From the NCBI GenBank assembly GCA_902598485.1, contig CACKBU010000007.1:1-62814 (forward strand): a stretch of 62,814 nucleotides of DNA, given 5' to 3'. Within the stretch, counting starts at the first letter, position 1. Every line of letters begins with the position of its first letter. The stretch is from an uncultured Pelagibacteraceae bacterium (GTDB taxonomy: Bacteria > Pseudomonadota > Alphaproteobacteria > Pelagibacterales > Pelagibacteraceae). Below are positions 45,419 through 53,666 of this stretch, piece by piece. The translations under genes were made by a program, and so were the position numbers. The notes under the pieces were generated by a model, which saw only the letters and a program-made list of their open reading frames with translations, was not told the origin of the DNA and searched no databases.

Positions 45419-46138
45419 TTAGAAATTATCCTTAAAATCTCTTAATTTTGAAAAGGTTTTTACATCTTTTGCTCTTAAAAATATATTACAATCCAATTCC
45501 TCTTTTAAAGTTGAGGGTATGGTAGGAATTCCATTTTCTCTTAATTTTTCTATTTTTTCTATTTTTTTTTGTAAATCTTTGTTTTCTGAATCATATTTTT
45601 TACAAAATTTTGCATTGTTAAGAGTGTATTCATGACCACAATAAATTTTTGTCTCTTTTGGTAATAATTTAATTTTGTTCAAAGACTCAAACATTTCTTC
45701 ATAAGAGCCTTCAAATATTCTTCCACAGCCAAGTGAGAAAAGTGTATCTCCAGTAAAAACTAATTTTTCTTTAAAAAAATTAAAACAAATATGGCCTGAT
45801 GTGTGTCCAGGTATATGCATAATTTTAGCTTCAAAGTTTTCAGCTTTCCATATTTGATTGTCTTCTAACAATATGTCTATTCCAGGTATTCTTTTTGAGT
45901 CTCCTTTAAAACCCACAACAACTGACCCATATCTTTTTTTTAATTCTTGATTTCCTCCAATATGATCATAATGATGATGAGTATTAAGAATATATTTTAA
46001 TTTTATATTTTTATTTTTTAGGAAATTTATTATTGGTTCAGACTCACTGGGATCTACAACACATGCAAAATTGTTACTTTCATCTATTATTAAATAGCTA
46101 TAGTTGTCTTGAAGACAGGGTATAATTTCAATACGCAT
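45419..46138 (-). CDS. gloB: Hydroxyacylglutathione hydrolase (glyoxalase II)
   Basis: 239 residues, metallo-beta-lactamase fold. Metal motif T-H-H-H-Y-D-H-I-G-G, then H-I-P-G-H-T-S-G-H, F-T-G-D-T-L-F-S-L-G-C-G-R and C-G-H-E-Y-T. Hydrolyses S-lactoylglutathione in methylglyoxal detoxification. It follows metW by 1 nt, so it is probably cotranscribed with metX-metW and would share SAM-II control. Confidence 0.95.
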   Translation of the reverse strand: MRIEIIPCLQDNYSYLIIDESNNFACVVDPSESEPIINFLKNKNIKLKYILNTHHHYDHIGGNQELKKRYGSVVVGFKGDSKRIPGIDILLEDNQIWKAENFEAKIMHIPGHTSGHICFNFFKEKLVFTGDTLFSLGCGRIFEGSYEEMFESLNKIKLLPKETKIYCGHEYTLNNAKFCKKYDSENKDLQKKIEKIEKLRENGIPTIPSTLKEELDCNIFLRAKDVKTFSKLRDFKDNF

Positions 46139-46139
46139 T

Positions 46140-46736
46140 TTATTTTTCTATCAAAAATATACCTAGATCTGCAAACAAATTTTTAACCCCTAAATTGCTC
46201 TCATTTATTATTGATGAATTAAGATTATTTAAAGCGAGTGATTTAAAAATTTTAATATCTTTTGATTTTACAAAGTGAAAAAAATCTTTGATTGTACACA
46301 TATGTAAATTTGGTGTGTTATACCATTCATCTGGTAATGTTTTTGTAATTGGCATTGTACCTTTAAATAATAAATGAAATCTTACTTTCCAGTATCCAAA
46401 ATTAGGAATCGTAACTATTGCTTTTTTTCCAACTCTTAAAAGTTCATCTAAAACTAATTCAGGATTAAGAAAAGCTTGAAGAGTTTGACTTAAAACAACA
46501 TAATCAAATGATTTGTCTGGAAATTGTTTTAAATCTTTTTCAGCATTTCCTTCAATTACAGTTAAACCTTTTGCAATACATTCTTGAACTTTTTCTTTTG
46601 AAATCTCTAATCCTCTTATATTTATGTTTTTATTATCCTTTAAAAATTTCATCAAAGTTCCATCAGCACAACCTACATCTAAGACTTTCTTATCTTTTTC
46701 AATTAAATCTGCTATTACCTGAAATTCATTTTTCAT
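46140..46736 (-). CDS. metW: MetW methyltransferase-like protein
   Basis: 198 residues, class I methyltransferase fold: V-L-D-V-G-C-A-D-G-T-L (SAM site), then D-Y-V-V-L-S-Q-T-L-Q and the C-terminal W-Y-N-T-P-N-L-H-M-C-T-I motif that marks the MetW family. MetW is found with MetX in proteobacteria and is thought to be required for homoserine acetylation in some of them. Two bases separate it from metX. Confidence 0.95.
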   Translation of the reverse strand: MKNEFQVIADLIEKDKKVLDVGCADGTLMKFLKDNKNINIRGLEISKEKVQECIAKGLTVIEGNAEKDLKQFPDKSFDYVVLSQTLQAFLNPELVLDELLRVGKKAIVTIPNFGYWKVRFHLLFKGTMPITKTLPDEWYNTPNLHMCTIKDFFHFVKSKDIKIFKSLALNNLNSSIINESNLGVKNLFADLGIFLIEK

Positions 46737-46738
46737 AA

Positions 46739-47854
46739 TTAATTTTCTTCGTAAGATTTATCTAAAAAGTTTTTAAGTGCACTCAAAAAATCAGGAACGT
46801 CTAGTAAAAAGGAGTCGTGACCTTTATCTGACTCAATTTCTACAAATCCAACATCAGCTCCTATTGAGTTTAAAGCAATTACAATATCTTTGTTTTCTTG
46901 GGTTGGATAAAGCCAATCTGAAGTAAAAGAAATTATAAAAAATTTCGCGTTTGTATTTATAAATGCTTCTGAAAGATTACCATTAAATTGCTTAGCTAAA
47001 TCAAAATAATCCATAGCTCTAGTAATATAAAGATAACTATTTGCATCAAATCTATCTACGAAAACTGAGCCCTGATATCTTAAATAACTTTCTATTTGAA
47101 AATCAGCGTCAAATCCAAATTTAAGATCTTCTCTTTCTTGCAACTTTCTTCCAAATTTTTCCTGCAAACCTTTTTTAGATAAATAAGTAATATGAGCTGC
47201 CATTCTAGCTACTGCCAATCCTTTTCCAGGATTAGTATCGTTTGATGTATAATTCCCATCTTTCCAGTTACTATCAGCTGTAATAGCTTGTCTACCTAGC
47301 TCGTTAAAAGCAATATTTTGAGCTGAATGACTAGATGTGGTTGCTATCGGTATCACTGTTTTGGATTTATCAGGAAAGTTGCTAATAAACTGAAGGACTT
47401 GCATACCTCCCATTGAACCACCAGTTATAGAAAACAGTTTATCAATACCAAAATGATCAAGTAAATTATATTGAGCATTCACCATATCATTAATTGTAAT
47501 AACGGGAAAATTTGTTCCAAAAATTTTTTGATCAGGATCTTTATGACTTGGTCCGTATGATCCCATACATCCACCAATTACGTTAGAGCAAATAACAAAA
47601 TATTTATTCGTATCGATAGCCTTATCAGGACCTACTGCATAACTCCACCAACCCTCTTTGTTAGTTACAGGATTAATTCCCGTTACAAATTGATCTCCTG
47701 TTAGAGCATGAAAAACTAATATTGCATTATCTTTTTTTGAATTAAGTGAACCGTAAGTTTCATAGGCTATTGGAAAATCTTTTATGGTCTTTCCACAGTC
47801 TAATTTTAGTGGTTTTTTTACAATTAAAGTTTTTATGTTTTTCTCAGTATTCAT
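46739..47854 (-). CDS. metX: Homoserine O-acetyltransferase
   Basis: 371 residues. Alpha/beta hydrolase-fold acyltransferase with nucleophile in G-G-S-M-G-G (Ser147), H-A-L-T-G-D-Q near residue 50, and the C-terminal D-W-L-Y-P and G-H-D-S-F-L. Acetylates homoserine to give the acceptor for sulfhydrylation to homocysteine or methionine. Some MetX-like proteins use succinyl-CoA; this cannot be settled by eye. Directly upstream lies a SAM-II aptamer, and the start codon falls inside a hairpin. Confidence 0.95.
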   Translation of the reverse strand: MNTEKNIKTLIVKKPLKLDCGKTIKDFPIAYETYGSLNSKKDNAILVFHALTGDQFVTGINPVTNKEGWWSYAVGPDKAIDTNKYFVICSNVIGGCMGSYGPSHKDPDQKIFGTNFPVITINDMVNAQYNLLDHFGIDKLFSITGGSMGGMQVLQFISNFPDKSKTVIPIATTSSHSAQNIAFNELGRQAITADSNWKDGNYTSNDTNPGKGLAVARMAAHITYLSKKGLQEKFGRKLQEREDLKFGFDADFQIESYLRYQGSVFVDRFDANSYLYITRAMDYFDLAKQFNGNLSEAFINTNAKFFIISFTSDWLYPTQENKDIVIALNSIGADVGFVEIESDKGHDSFLLDVPDFLSALKNFLDKSYEEN

Positions 47855-47892
47855 AGTTTTTGACTGTTTCGAATTGTGAGAAAAAAAACTAT
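47853..47892 (-). promoter_or_regulatory. Hairpin enclosing the metX start codon (candidate SAM-II expression platform)
   Basis: On the minus strand ATAGTTTTT (47884-47892) is perfectly complementary to AAAAACTAT (47853-47861), with a 22-nt loop. The second arm includes the first two bases of the metX ATG, and the first arm begins where the aptamer's 3' strand ends. No Shine-Dalgarno sequence is visible between them. This fits control of translation initiation by start-codon occlusion; the switching logic is inference. Confidence 0.5.
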
Positions 47893-47940
47893 TTTAGCGG
47901 TTTTTTTTAAGCGCTCGCAATTCAGTTAAATCAGCGCATA
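47888..47940 (-). promoter_or_regulatory. SAM-II riboswitch aptamer upstream of metX
   Basis: The minus strand reads GCGCTGATTTAAC, then ATTGC, a base, AGCGC, an A-rich spacer and GCTAAAA. These are the invariant blocks of the SAM-II class in the right order and spacing, and agree closely with the well-studied metX-associated SAM-II aptamers. Stem P1 is GCGCT with AGCGC. I did not trace every pair of the pseudoknot P2. SAM-II is known upstream of metX in alphaproteobacteria, which fits this place. SAM binding should reduce expression of metX-metW(-gloB). Confidence 0.9.
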
Positions 47941-47943
47941 ATT

Positions 47944-47972
47944 TTTTTACTAAAACTTATTTATTATGTCAA
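47944..47972 (-). promoter_or_regulatory. Promoter of metX operon
   Basis: Minus strand: perfect -35 TTGACA (47967-47972), 17-bp spacer, -10 TAAAAA (47944-47949). Transcription would begin at about 47937, that is, at the first bases of the SAM-II P1 stem, so the mRNA starts with the aptamer itself. Confidence 0.6.
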
Positions 47973-48045
47973 TTTTTTAAAAAATCCTCTTATTCTCTAT
48001 AAAATTTTGTAATTTTATCTATAAAGAGCACATAAATTAAAAAAA

Positions 48046-49131
48046 ATGATAACTCCAAATTTCAAAAATTTTAAAATTGAGGCTTATAAGCCTGGCAAAT
48101 CAAAAGTTAATAAACTTAAGAACGTAATTAAGCTTTCTGCAAATGAGTCTGCTTTAGGTATGAGCCCTAAAGCAAAGAAAATAATATCAAACAAAAATCT
48201 GAATTTAGATAAATATCCAGATGGAAAATCTCAAAATTTAAGAAAAGCAATATCTAAAGCTTATAGATGTAATTCTGAGAAAATTATTTGTGGAGCTGGT
48301 TCAGATGAAGTTATTCAAATGCTTTGTCAGTTGTTTTTAAACCCAAAAGATGAGGTTGTAGTACCAGAGTACAGTTTTTTAATGTACAGAATTTACTCAA
48401 AAATTGTAGGTGCAAAAGTTGTATTTGCAAAAGAAATTAATTTTAAAGTTTCAGTAAATGAAATTTTAAAAAAAATAACAAAAAAAACTAAAATTGTATT
48501 TATAGCTAACCCAAACAATCCTACAGGAACTTACTTAACGAAAAAAGAAGTTTTAGAATTAAGAAAAAGATTAAATCAAAAAATTTTACTAGTTATAGAT
48601 GATGCCTATGCAGAATATATGAAAAACAAAGATTATTCATCTGGGTTAGATTTGTTTAAAAATAAAGACAATGTTTTCATCCTTAGAACTTTTTCAAAAA
48701 TGTTTGGATTAGCTTCTCTGAGAGTAGGTTGGGGATATGGCTCAAAAAAAATAGTTGATGCACTAAATGTTATAAAACCACCATTTAATGTAAATGGTAT
48801 TGCTCAATTAGCTGCCACCGAGTCATTGAAGGATAAAGCTTTCATAAATAAATCGATTAGACATAATTTATTATATTCTGAAAAAATTAAGAAATTTCTT
48901 GAGGCATATAATATTTTTTCAAATTCAGTTTCAGCAAATTTTTTGTTACTTAATTTTGAAAAATGCAGATATTCAGCAAAATTTCTGTATGAAAAACTTA
49001 AAAATAAGGGAATTATTTTAAGATCAACAGAAGATGGTTATCATATAAAGAATAAATTAAGGTTAACTATTGGATCTAAAAAAGAAAACATAAAATTTAT
49101 GAGTGTTATTAAACAAGTATTGAAAAAATGA
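48046..49131 (+). CDS. hisC: Histidinol-phosphate / aromatic aminotransferase
   Basis: 361 residues, PLP fold-type I. Features: L-S-A-N-E-S near the start, Y-P-D-G, A-N-P-N-N-P-T-G-T, D-D-A-Y-A-E-Y, and the PLP lysine in T-F-S-K-M-F-G-L-A-S-L-R-V-G-W-G. Usual role is histidinol-phosphate transamination. It overlaps tyrC by 4 nt and no his genes are nearby, so transamination of prephenate or of aromatic keto acids is at least as likely here. The 191-bp upstream gap contains the divergent metX control region; no convincing promoter was found for this gene beyond TATAAA-like boxes. Confidence 0.9.
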   Translation: MITPNFKNFKIEAYKPGKSKVNKLKNVIKLSANESALGMSPKAKKIISNKNLNLDKYPDGKSQNLRKAISKAYRCNSEKIICGAGSDEVIQMLCQLFLNPKDEVVVPEYSFLMYRIYSKIVGAKVVFAKEINFKVSVNEILKKITKKTKIVFIANPNNPTGTYLTKKEVLELRKRLNQKILLVIDDAYAEYMKNKDYSSGLDLFKNKDNVFILRTFSKMFGLASLRVGWGYGSKKIVDALNVIKPPFNVNGIAQLAATESLKDKAFINKSIRHNLLYSEKIKKFLEAYNIFSNSVSANFLLLNFEKCRYSAKFLYEKLKNKGIILRSTEDGYHIKNKLRLTIGSKKENIKFMSVIKQVLKK

Positions 49132-50024
49132 AAAATATTTTAATTATTGGCTGTGGATTATTAGGTTCATCTTTATTAAGGCGTATTAGCAAAAAAAAAA
49201 TAGCAAAAAAAATATTTATTTATGAAAAATCAAAATCAAATATTGCTAAGATAAAAAGATTAAAATTACCTGGAACAATTGTTAAATCATTAAAAGAAGG
49301 TGTAAGTAATTCCGATTTAATCATCTTTTGTACACCAATGAGTGAATACAAAAATATTATTTTAAAAATTAATAAATTTATACCATCGAAAACATTGATT
49401 ACAGATATTGGTTCTTCAAAAATTGAAACTTCTAAAATTATAAATAAATTTTTAAAGAAAGGTATTCATTGGATTCAAAGTCACCCAATAGCTGGATCAG
49501 AGGTCAGTGGACCAGAGCATGGTAAAGAAAATATGTTTACTGATAGATGGTGCATAATAATTAAAGAAAAAAATATTAAAAAAAATTATATAAATATTCT
49601 AACTAAGTTTTGGAAAAAAATTGGAGCAAAAGTAGTTGTTATGAGCGCCGAAAAACATGACAAAATTTTTTCTATTACTAGTCATTTACCTCACTTAATT
49701 GCGTATAATCTGGTGAAATCTGCACAAGATTTTGAGAAAAAACAAAATTATGAGCTAATCAAATATAGTGCTGGTGGATTACGAGATTTTTCTAGGATTG
49801 CAGCATCAAATGAAATCATGTGGAGAGATATTTTTTTTAACAATAAAAATAATATTTCAAAAGCGATTGATTTATTTATTAAAAATTTAAATCAATTTAA
49901 AAAAGATATTAATTCAAAAAATAATAAGTCTATCGTAAAGAAACTTACTCAGACTAAAAAAGTAAGGTCAAAAATCATCAAATTGAAACAAGATATTGAT
50001 AAACCTGATTTTGGAAGAAATTAA
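49128..50024 (+). CDS. tyrC: Prephenate/arogenate dehydrogenase
   Basis: 298 residues. N-terminal NAD(P) fold G-C-G-L-L-G-S-S-L, then T-D-I-G-S-S-K, H-P-I-A-G-S-E-V-S-G-P and the helical domain with S-H-L-P-H-L-I-A, all typical of TyrA/TyrC proteins. Makes the tyrosine precursor by oxidative decarboxylation. Overlaps hisC by 4 nt. Its stop TAA shares the palindrome TTAA (50021-50024) with the stop of the convergent NlpC/P60 gene. Confidence 0.94.
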   Translation: MKNILIIGCGLLGSSLLRRISKKKIAKKIFIYEKSKSNIAKIKRLKLPGTIVKSLKEGVSNSDLIIFCTPMSEYKNIILKINKFIPSKTLITDIGSSKIETSKIINKFLKKGIHWIQSHPIAGSEVSGPEHGKENMFTDRWCIIIKEKNIKKNYINILTKFWKKIGAKVVVMSAEKHDKIFSITSHLPHLIAYNLVKSAQDFEKKQNYELIKYSAGGLRDFSRIAASNEIMWRDIFFNNKNNISKAIDLFIKNLNQFKKDINSKNNKSIVKKLTQTKKVRSKIIKLKQDIDKPDFGRN

Positions 50025-50770
50025 TATTTTATTCTAGATACTTTTTTTACCTTTAGCTTGGCAGTTTTTTCAATTCTATTAATTGTTTCTATAATTGGCA
50101 TAATAATTACTTTTCTTTCTGGACCATAAGCATGAATTAGTTGTTTAGAATTTAAGCACATAGCAACATGACCTTTCCAAAAAATAATATCTCCTTTTTT
50201 AAATAGTCTTTTCTTTGAATTCTTTTTTGTATATTTGATCTGATCTTTTGTATCTCTTGGATAAAACGAATTATTATAAAAATAAAAAATTTGCAATAAA
50301 GCTGAACAATCAACACCTTTAAATGTTTTTCCACCCCAAACATATTTTACTTCGAGAAATTTTTTAAATATTTTTGTAAAATTATTTTCTTTATGGTTTA
50401 TTTTTTTAATATCAGCTTTTTTAATCCATTTATTTTTTTCAATTTTTACGTAATTCTTATTTTGCTCAAATACAGATAATTTGGATGCAAATGGAAGCCA
50501 ACTGATAGTTCCAATTCCAGGTTTTTTATAAATCTTTGCTTTTAGTGAACTGACTTTATAATTGGGGCTAAATTTTTCTATATATTTTGAATTTTTTATA
50601 AACCCCTTATAATTATCAAATAAAGTTTTAATTTTTATCCAATCTTTACTTTTTGCTAGTATTTTGAATTTTTCACCATGTATAATTTGTGAAGTTACCT
50701 CAGATCTTTTCGAAGCATTTTTGTAAATATTCGAAAAATTACCTATGAAATAAAAATTATTTTGCACCAA
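50021..50770 (-). CDS. NlpC/P60 endopeptidase with SH3-type domain
   Basis: 249 residues. An N-terminal SH3b region (about 10-125, with two copies of a G-E-K-F-K-I-L and W-I-K-I-K type pattern) precedes an NlpC/P60 domain with catalytic Cys155 in G-V-D-C-S-A-L-L-Q and His201 in W-K-G-H-V-A-M. Such enzymes cleave gamma-D-glutamyl-diaminopimelate bonds in peptidoglycan peptides. No signal peptide, so it probably acts in the cytoplasm on recycled muropeptides. That fits the AmpG-like permease it overlaps by 14 nt. Confidence 0.9.
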   Translation of the reverse strand: MVQNNFYFIGNFSNIYKNASKRSEVTSQIIHGEKFKILAKSKDWIKIKTLFDNYKGFIKNSKYIEKFSPNYKVSSLKAKIYKKPGIGTISWLPFASKLSVFEQNKNYVKIEKNKWIKKADIKKINHKENNFTKIFKKFLEVKYVWGGKTFKGVDCSALLQIFYFYNNSFYPRDTKDQIKYTKKNSKKRLFKKGDIIFWKGHVAMCLNSKQLIHAYGPERKVIIMPIIETINRIEKTAKLKVKKVSRIKY

Positions 50771-52133
50771 TTTTAATTTTGTTTTTAATTAACCACAAAC
50801 AAATTAATGATGGTATCACCATTATAGTCGTTAAAACAAAAAATGTTCCCCAATCTCCGTTTAACCAGTCAACTAGAGCGCCTGAGGATGAAGCTAAGGT
50901 AGTACGACCAGCAGTACCAATTGAAGCAAGTAATGCATATTGTGTGGCTGTATAAGTTCTGTCAACTAGTAATGATATAAATGCAACAAATGCTACAGTT
51001 GCAAAAGCTGCTGTGATATCATCGGCTATAACCGCAATTGCAAATAAAATTTCTGATTTTCCAGTCCACGCTAAAACTGCGAATAAAAGGTTGGTTATAG
51101 CCATTAATCCACCAGCAAAGAACATAGTTTTAATTGTTCCAGCTCTCATGGCCATTACTCCACCCAACAAAGTAAATACAACTGTTGTTATCCAGCCAAG
51201 TCCTTTTGAATAAATTGCAATTTGACCTTTGGAGAAACCAATTTCTTTATAAAAAACAATAGACATTCTTCCCATAAATGCCTCACCTATCTTGAACAAG
51301 AAAACAAATCCTAAAATTCCAGCTGCAATGGCAAAACCATTTTTTCTAAAAAAACTAATGATAGGTCCGCCTATAGTTCCTGTAATATATGCGATAAAGT
51401 TTGTAATAATATTGCTGGATCCAAGTTTTCCTTCAATTAATTTGTCTGTTTCTCTCTGTTTTGCTTGTCTGTTTGTCTCTATAGGTTCATGAACAAACAT
51501 TAATCCAATATTCATTAAAATTATTAAAATACCTAAAATTAAAAAAGTAGCTTGCCAATAGTCAGCCACCCCTAGGTTTTCAAAAAATTCTGCTGTGAAT
51601 AAAGCAACAACTCCACCTAATTTATAACCTGTCCACCAACCAACAACAGCCATAGCTGCACCAGCAGCCATTGATTTTCCTTCATTTTCATTTATCTGTT
51701 CAATTCTTAATGCATCTACAGTTATATCTTGGGTTGCTGACGCAATAGCAATAATTAAACCTACAGTGATTAATAAAGCCAAATTTTCAGTTGGATTAAT
51801 CACACTCCAAACAACAAGACTTAACAAAATAATTAATTGCATCAAAACTATCCATCCTCTTCTATGACCTAATTTTTTTGTTAGTATTGGAATTTGAATT
51901 CTATCTATAATGGGAGCCCACAAATAATTGAAAGCATATACTCCAAAAATTAAACCTGCCCATCCAATTGTTGATCTACTAAGACCTTCTTCTTTAAGCC
52001 AAAGACTTAAGCTGCTTGCAATTAATACCCATGGAAATCCACTTATTGCACCTAATAAAAGAATTCTTACCATTCGAATATCTTTATAAACTGCAAGAGA
52101 ATCAAGCCATGTTTGTTTTTTTGTTTCAGACAT
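50757..52133 (-). CDS. ampG: AmpG-like muropeptide permease (MFS)
   Basis: 458 residues from the ATG at 52133, which has GGAG about 9 nt upstream. An upstream TTG at 52148 would overlap trkH by 13 nt and is less likely. About 12-14 membrane segments; the N-terminal M-V-R-I-L-L-L-G-A-I-S-G-F-P-W, the W-A-P-I-I-D segment and T-Q-D-I-T-V-D-A are hallmarks of AmpG-type transporters of anhydromuropeptides. Substrate is inferred from family and from the NlpC/P60 neighbour. Confidence 0.87.
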   Translation of the reverse strand: MSETKKQTWLDSLAVYKDIRMVRILLLGAISGFPWVLIASSLSLWLKEEGLSRSTIGWAGLIFGVYAFNYLWAPIIDRIQIPILTKKLGHRRGWIVLMQLIILLSLVVWSVINPTENLALLITVGLIIAIASATQDITVDALRIEQINENEGKSMAAGAAMAVVGWWTGYKLGGVVALFTAEFFENLGVADYWQATFLILGILIILMNIGLMFVHEPIETNRQAKQRETDKLIEGKLGSSNIITNFIAYITGTIGGPIISFFRKNGFAIAAGILGFVFLFKIGEAFMGRMSIVFYKEIGFSKGQIAIYSKGLGWITTVVFTLLGGVMAMRAGTIKTMFFAGGLMAITNLLFAVLAWTGKSEILFAIAVIADDITAAFATVAFVAFISLLVDRTYTATQYALLASIGTAGRTTLASSSGALVDWLNGDWGTFFVLTTIMVIPSLICLWLIKNKIKIGAK

Positions 52134-52135
52134 AA

Positions 52136-53575
52136 TTAATTTCTCCAAAAAGATGGTAAGAACAATACTAATATTGCAAACAACTCAAGTCTACCTAAAA
52201 TCATACCTACAGTTAAGATCCATTTAGAAATATCGGGCAAAGATGAAAAATCTCCATTAGGTCCTATTATAGGACCTAAACCAGGACCAACATTTGATAT
52301 TGATGTTGCCGCTCCAGAAATGGCAGTTATAAAATCGAGACCTGTTAATGATAATAATGCAGCTAAAATAAAAAAAATAACAAAGTAAAAATAAATAAAT
52401 GAAATTATTGATGCAATAAATTTATCATCAACAGATCCTTGATCATATTTAATTACAAATATTCCCTTGGGATATATAATTTTTTTTAATTGATTTAATA
52501 TAAATAAATATAGAATTTGAATTCTAAAAATTTTGACTCCACAAGTAGTTGATCCAGCACAGCCCCCAATAAACATTAATGCAAGAAATATTGTTATAGG
52601 AAAACTTCCCCAACCGTCGAATTCAGCATTTACATAACCTGTTCCAGTCAATATTGAAATTGTATTAAAAAAAATAGATCTTAAACTAAAGTTTCCGTTA
52701 TTATTAAATAATAAATAAATTGATAATATAATAATACTTATAATTATTATTTTAATAAATGTTCTGATTTGAATATCGTTTAAAAATATTTTTTTATTAC
52801 CACTAATAAATTTAATGTATGCAATAAATGGGATACTTCCTAAAATTATAAAAATCATCGATGATATTTCTATAAGAACACTGTCAAAATATCCGATAGA
52901 TTGATTGTAATTAGAAAATCCACCTGTAGCTATAGTAGTCATAGAATGAGTTAAACTATCAAATTTTCCCATTCCAAATATCCAATATGATAATGCACAA
53001 AGACCAGTTAGGCCTGAATAAATATAAATAAGTCTTAAAGCTATTTCTTTCGATTTAGGAAGAATTTTTTCAGATGAGTCACTGCTAGAAATTTTAAATA
53101 ATTGCATACCACCAACATTCATTATAGGCATCAGGGTAATTGCCATTACAATTATACCAATACCACCTAGCCATTGTAGTATTGCTCTCCATAATAGAAT
53201 GCCTTTTGGGGTACTCTCTAAGTTGGAAATAATTGTAGATCCAGTTGTTGTAATACCAGACATGCTCTCAAAAAAAGCATCAGTAATTGAAAGCTCAATA
53301 GTCGAAAATATAAATGGTAAAGATCCAAAAATAGCAATACTTAACCAGGACAAAGCAGTTAATAAAAATGCTTGTTGTAAATTTAACTTTTTATCGTGGT
53401 CTAGATTTGAAAGAAAAAATAATGATCCAAAAATTATGGTCACAATAGATGCACCAAAAAATGATGAATCTATTTCTGAATAAATAAATTGAGCTATTAT
53501 AGGGATGAACATTGAGACCCCTAAAATTATTTGCAAAATTCCAAGTGTAAAAAAAACAGTTTTATAATTAGACAT
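52136..53575 (-). CDS. trkH: TrkH-type potassium uptake membrane protein
   Basis: 479 residues, four membrane-pore-membrane repeats. Selectivity-filter loops are visible as T-T-T-G-S-T, A-T-G-G-F-S, L-T-G-T-G-Y and I-S-N-V-G-P, and the G-G-C-A-G-S-T-T-C-G element is typical. Ion-conducting subunit of the Trk system; trkA is not in the window. First gene of this minus-strand trio. Confidence 0.93.
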   Translation of the reverse strand: MSNYKTVFFTLGILQIILGVSMFIPIIAQFIYSEIDSSFFGASIVTIIFGSLFFLSNLDHDKKLNLQQAFLLTALSWLSIAIFGSLPFIFSTIELSITDAFFESMSGITTTGSTIISNLESTPKGILLWRAILQWLGGIGIIVMAITLMPIMNVGGMQLFKISSSDSSEKILPKSKEIALRLIYIYSGLTGLCALSYWIFGMGKFDSLTHSMTTIATGGFSNYNQSIGYFDSVLIEISSMIFIILGSIPFIAYIKFISGNKKIFLNDIQIRTFIKIIIISIIILSIYLLFNNNGNFSLRSIFFNTISILTGTGYVNAEFDGWGSFPITIFLALMFIGGCAGSTTCGVKIFRIQILYLFILNQLKKIIYPKGIFVIKYDQGSVDDKFIASIISFIYFYFVIFFILAALLSLTGLDFITAISGAATSISNVGPGLGPIIGPNGDFSSLPDISKWILTVGMILGRLELFAILVLFLPSFWRN

Positions 53576-53666
53576 TTTGAAAGAACATTATTTTATGGTA
53601 AATAAATTTCAACTCTATAAGAATTAATAAAATCGCCAATTTAAGATTTTTATAAAAGATATACTC

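Noticed and set aside
47855-47883. A second aptamer (SAM-V) between SAM-II and the metX start, as in tandem arrangements I recall
   Set aside because: The remaining stretch is too short and lacks the SAM-V conserved blocks.
53651-53666. TATAAA and TATACT boxes as the lysS promoter
   Set aside because: Neither has an acceptable -35 at 16-18 bp; AT content makes such boxes frequent.
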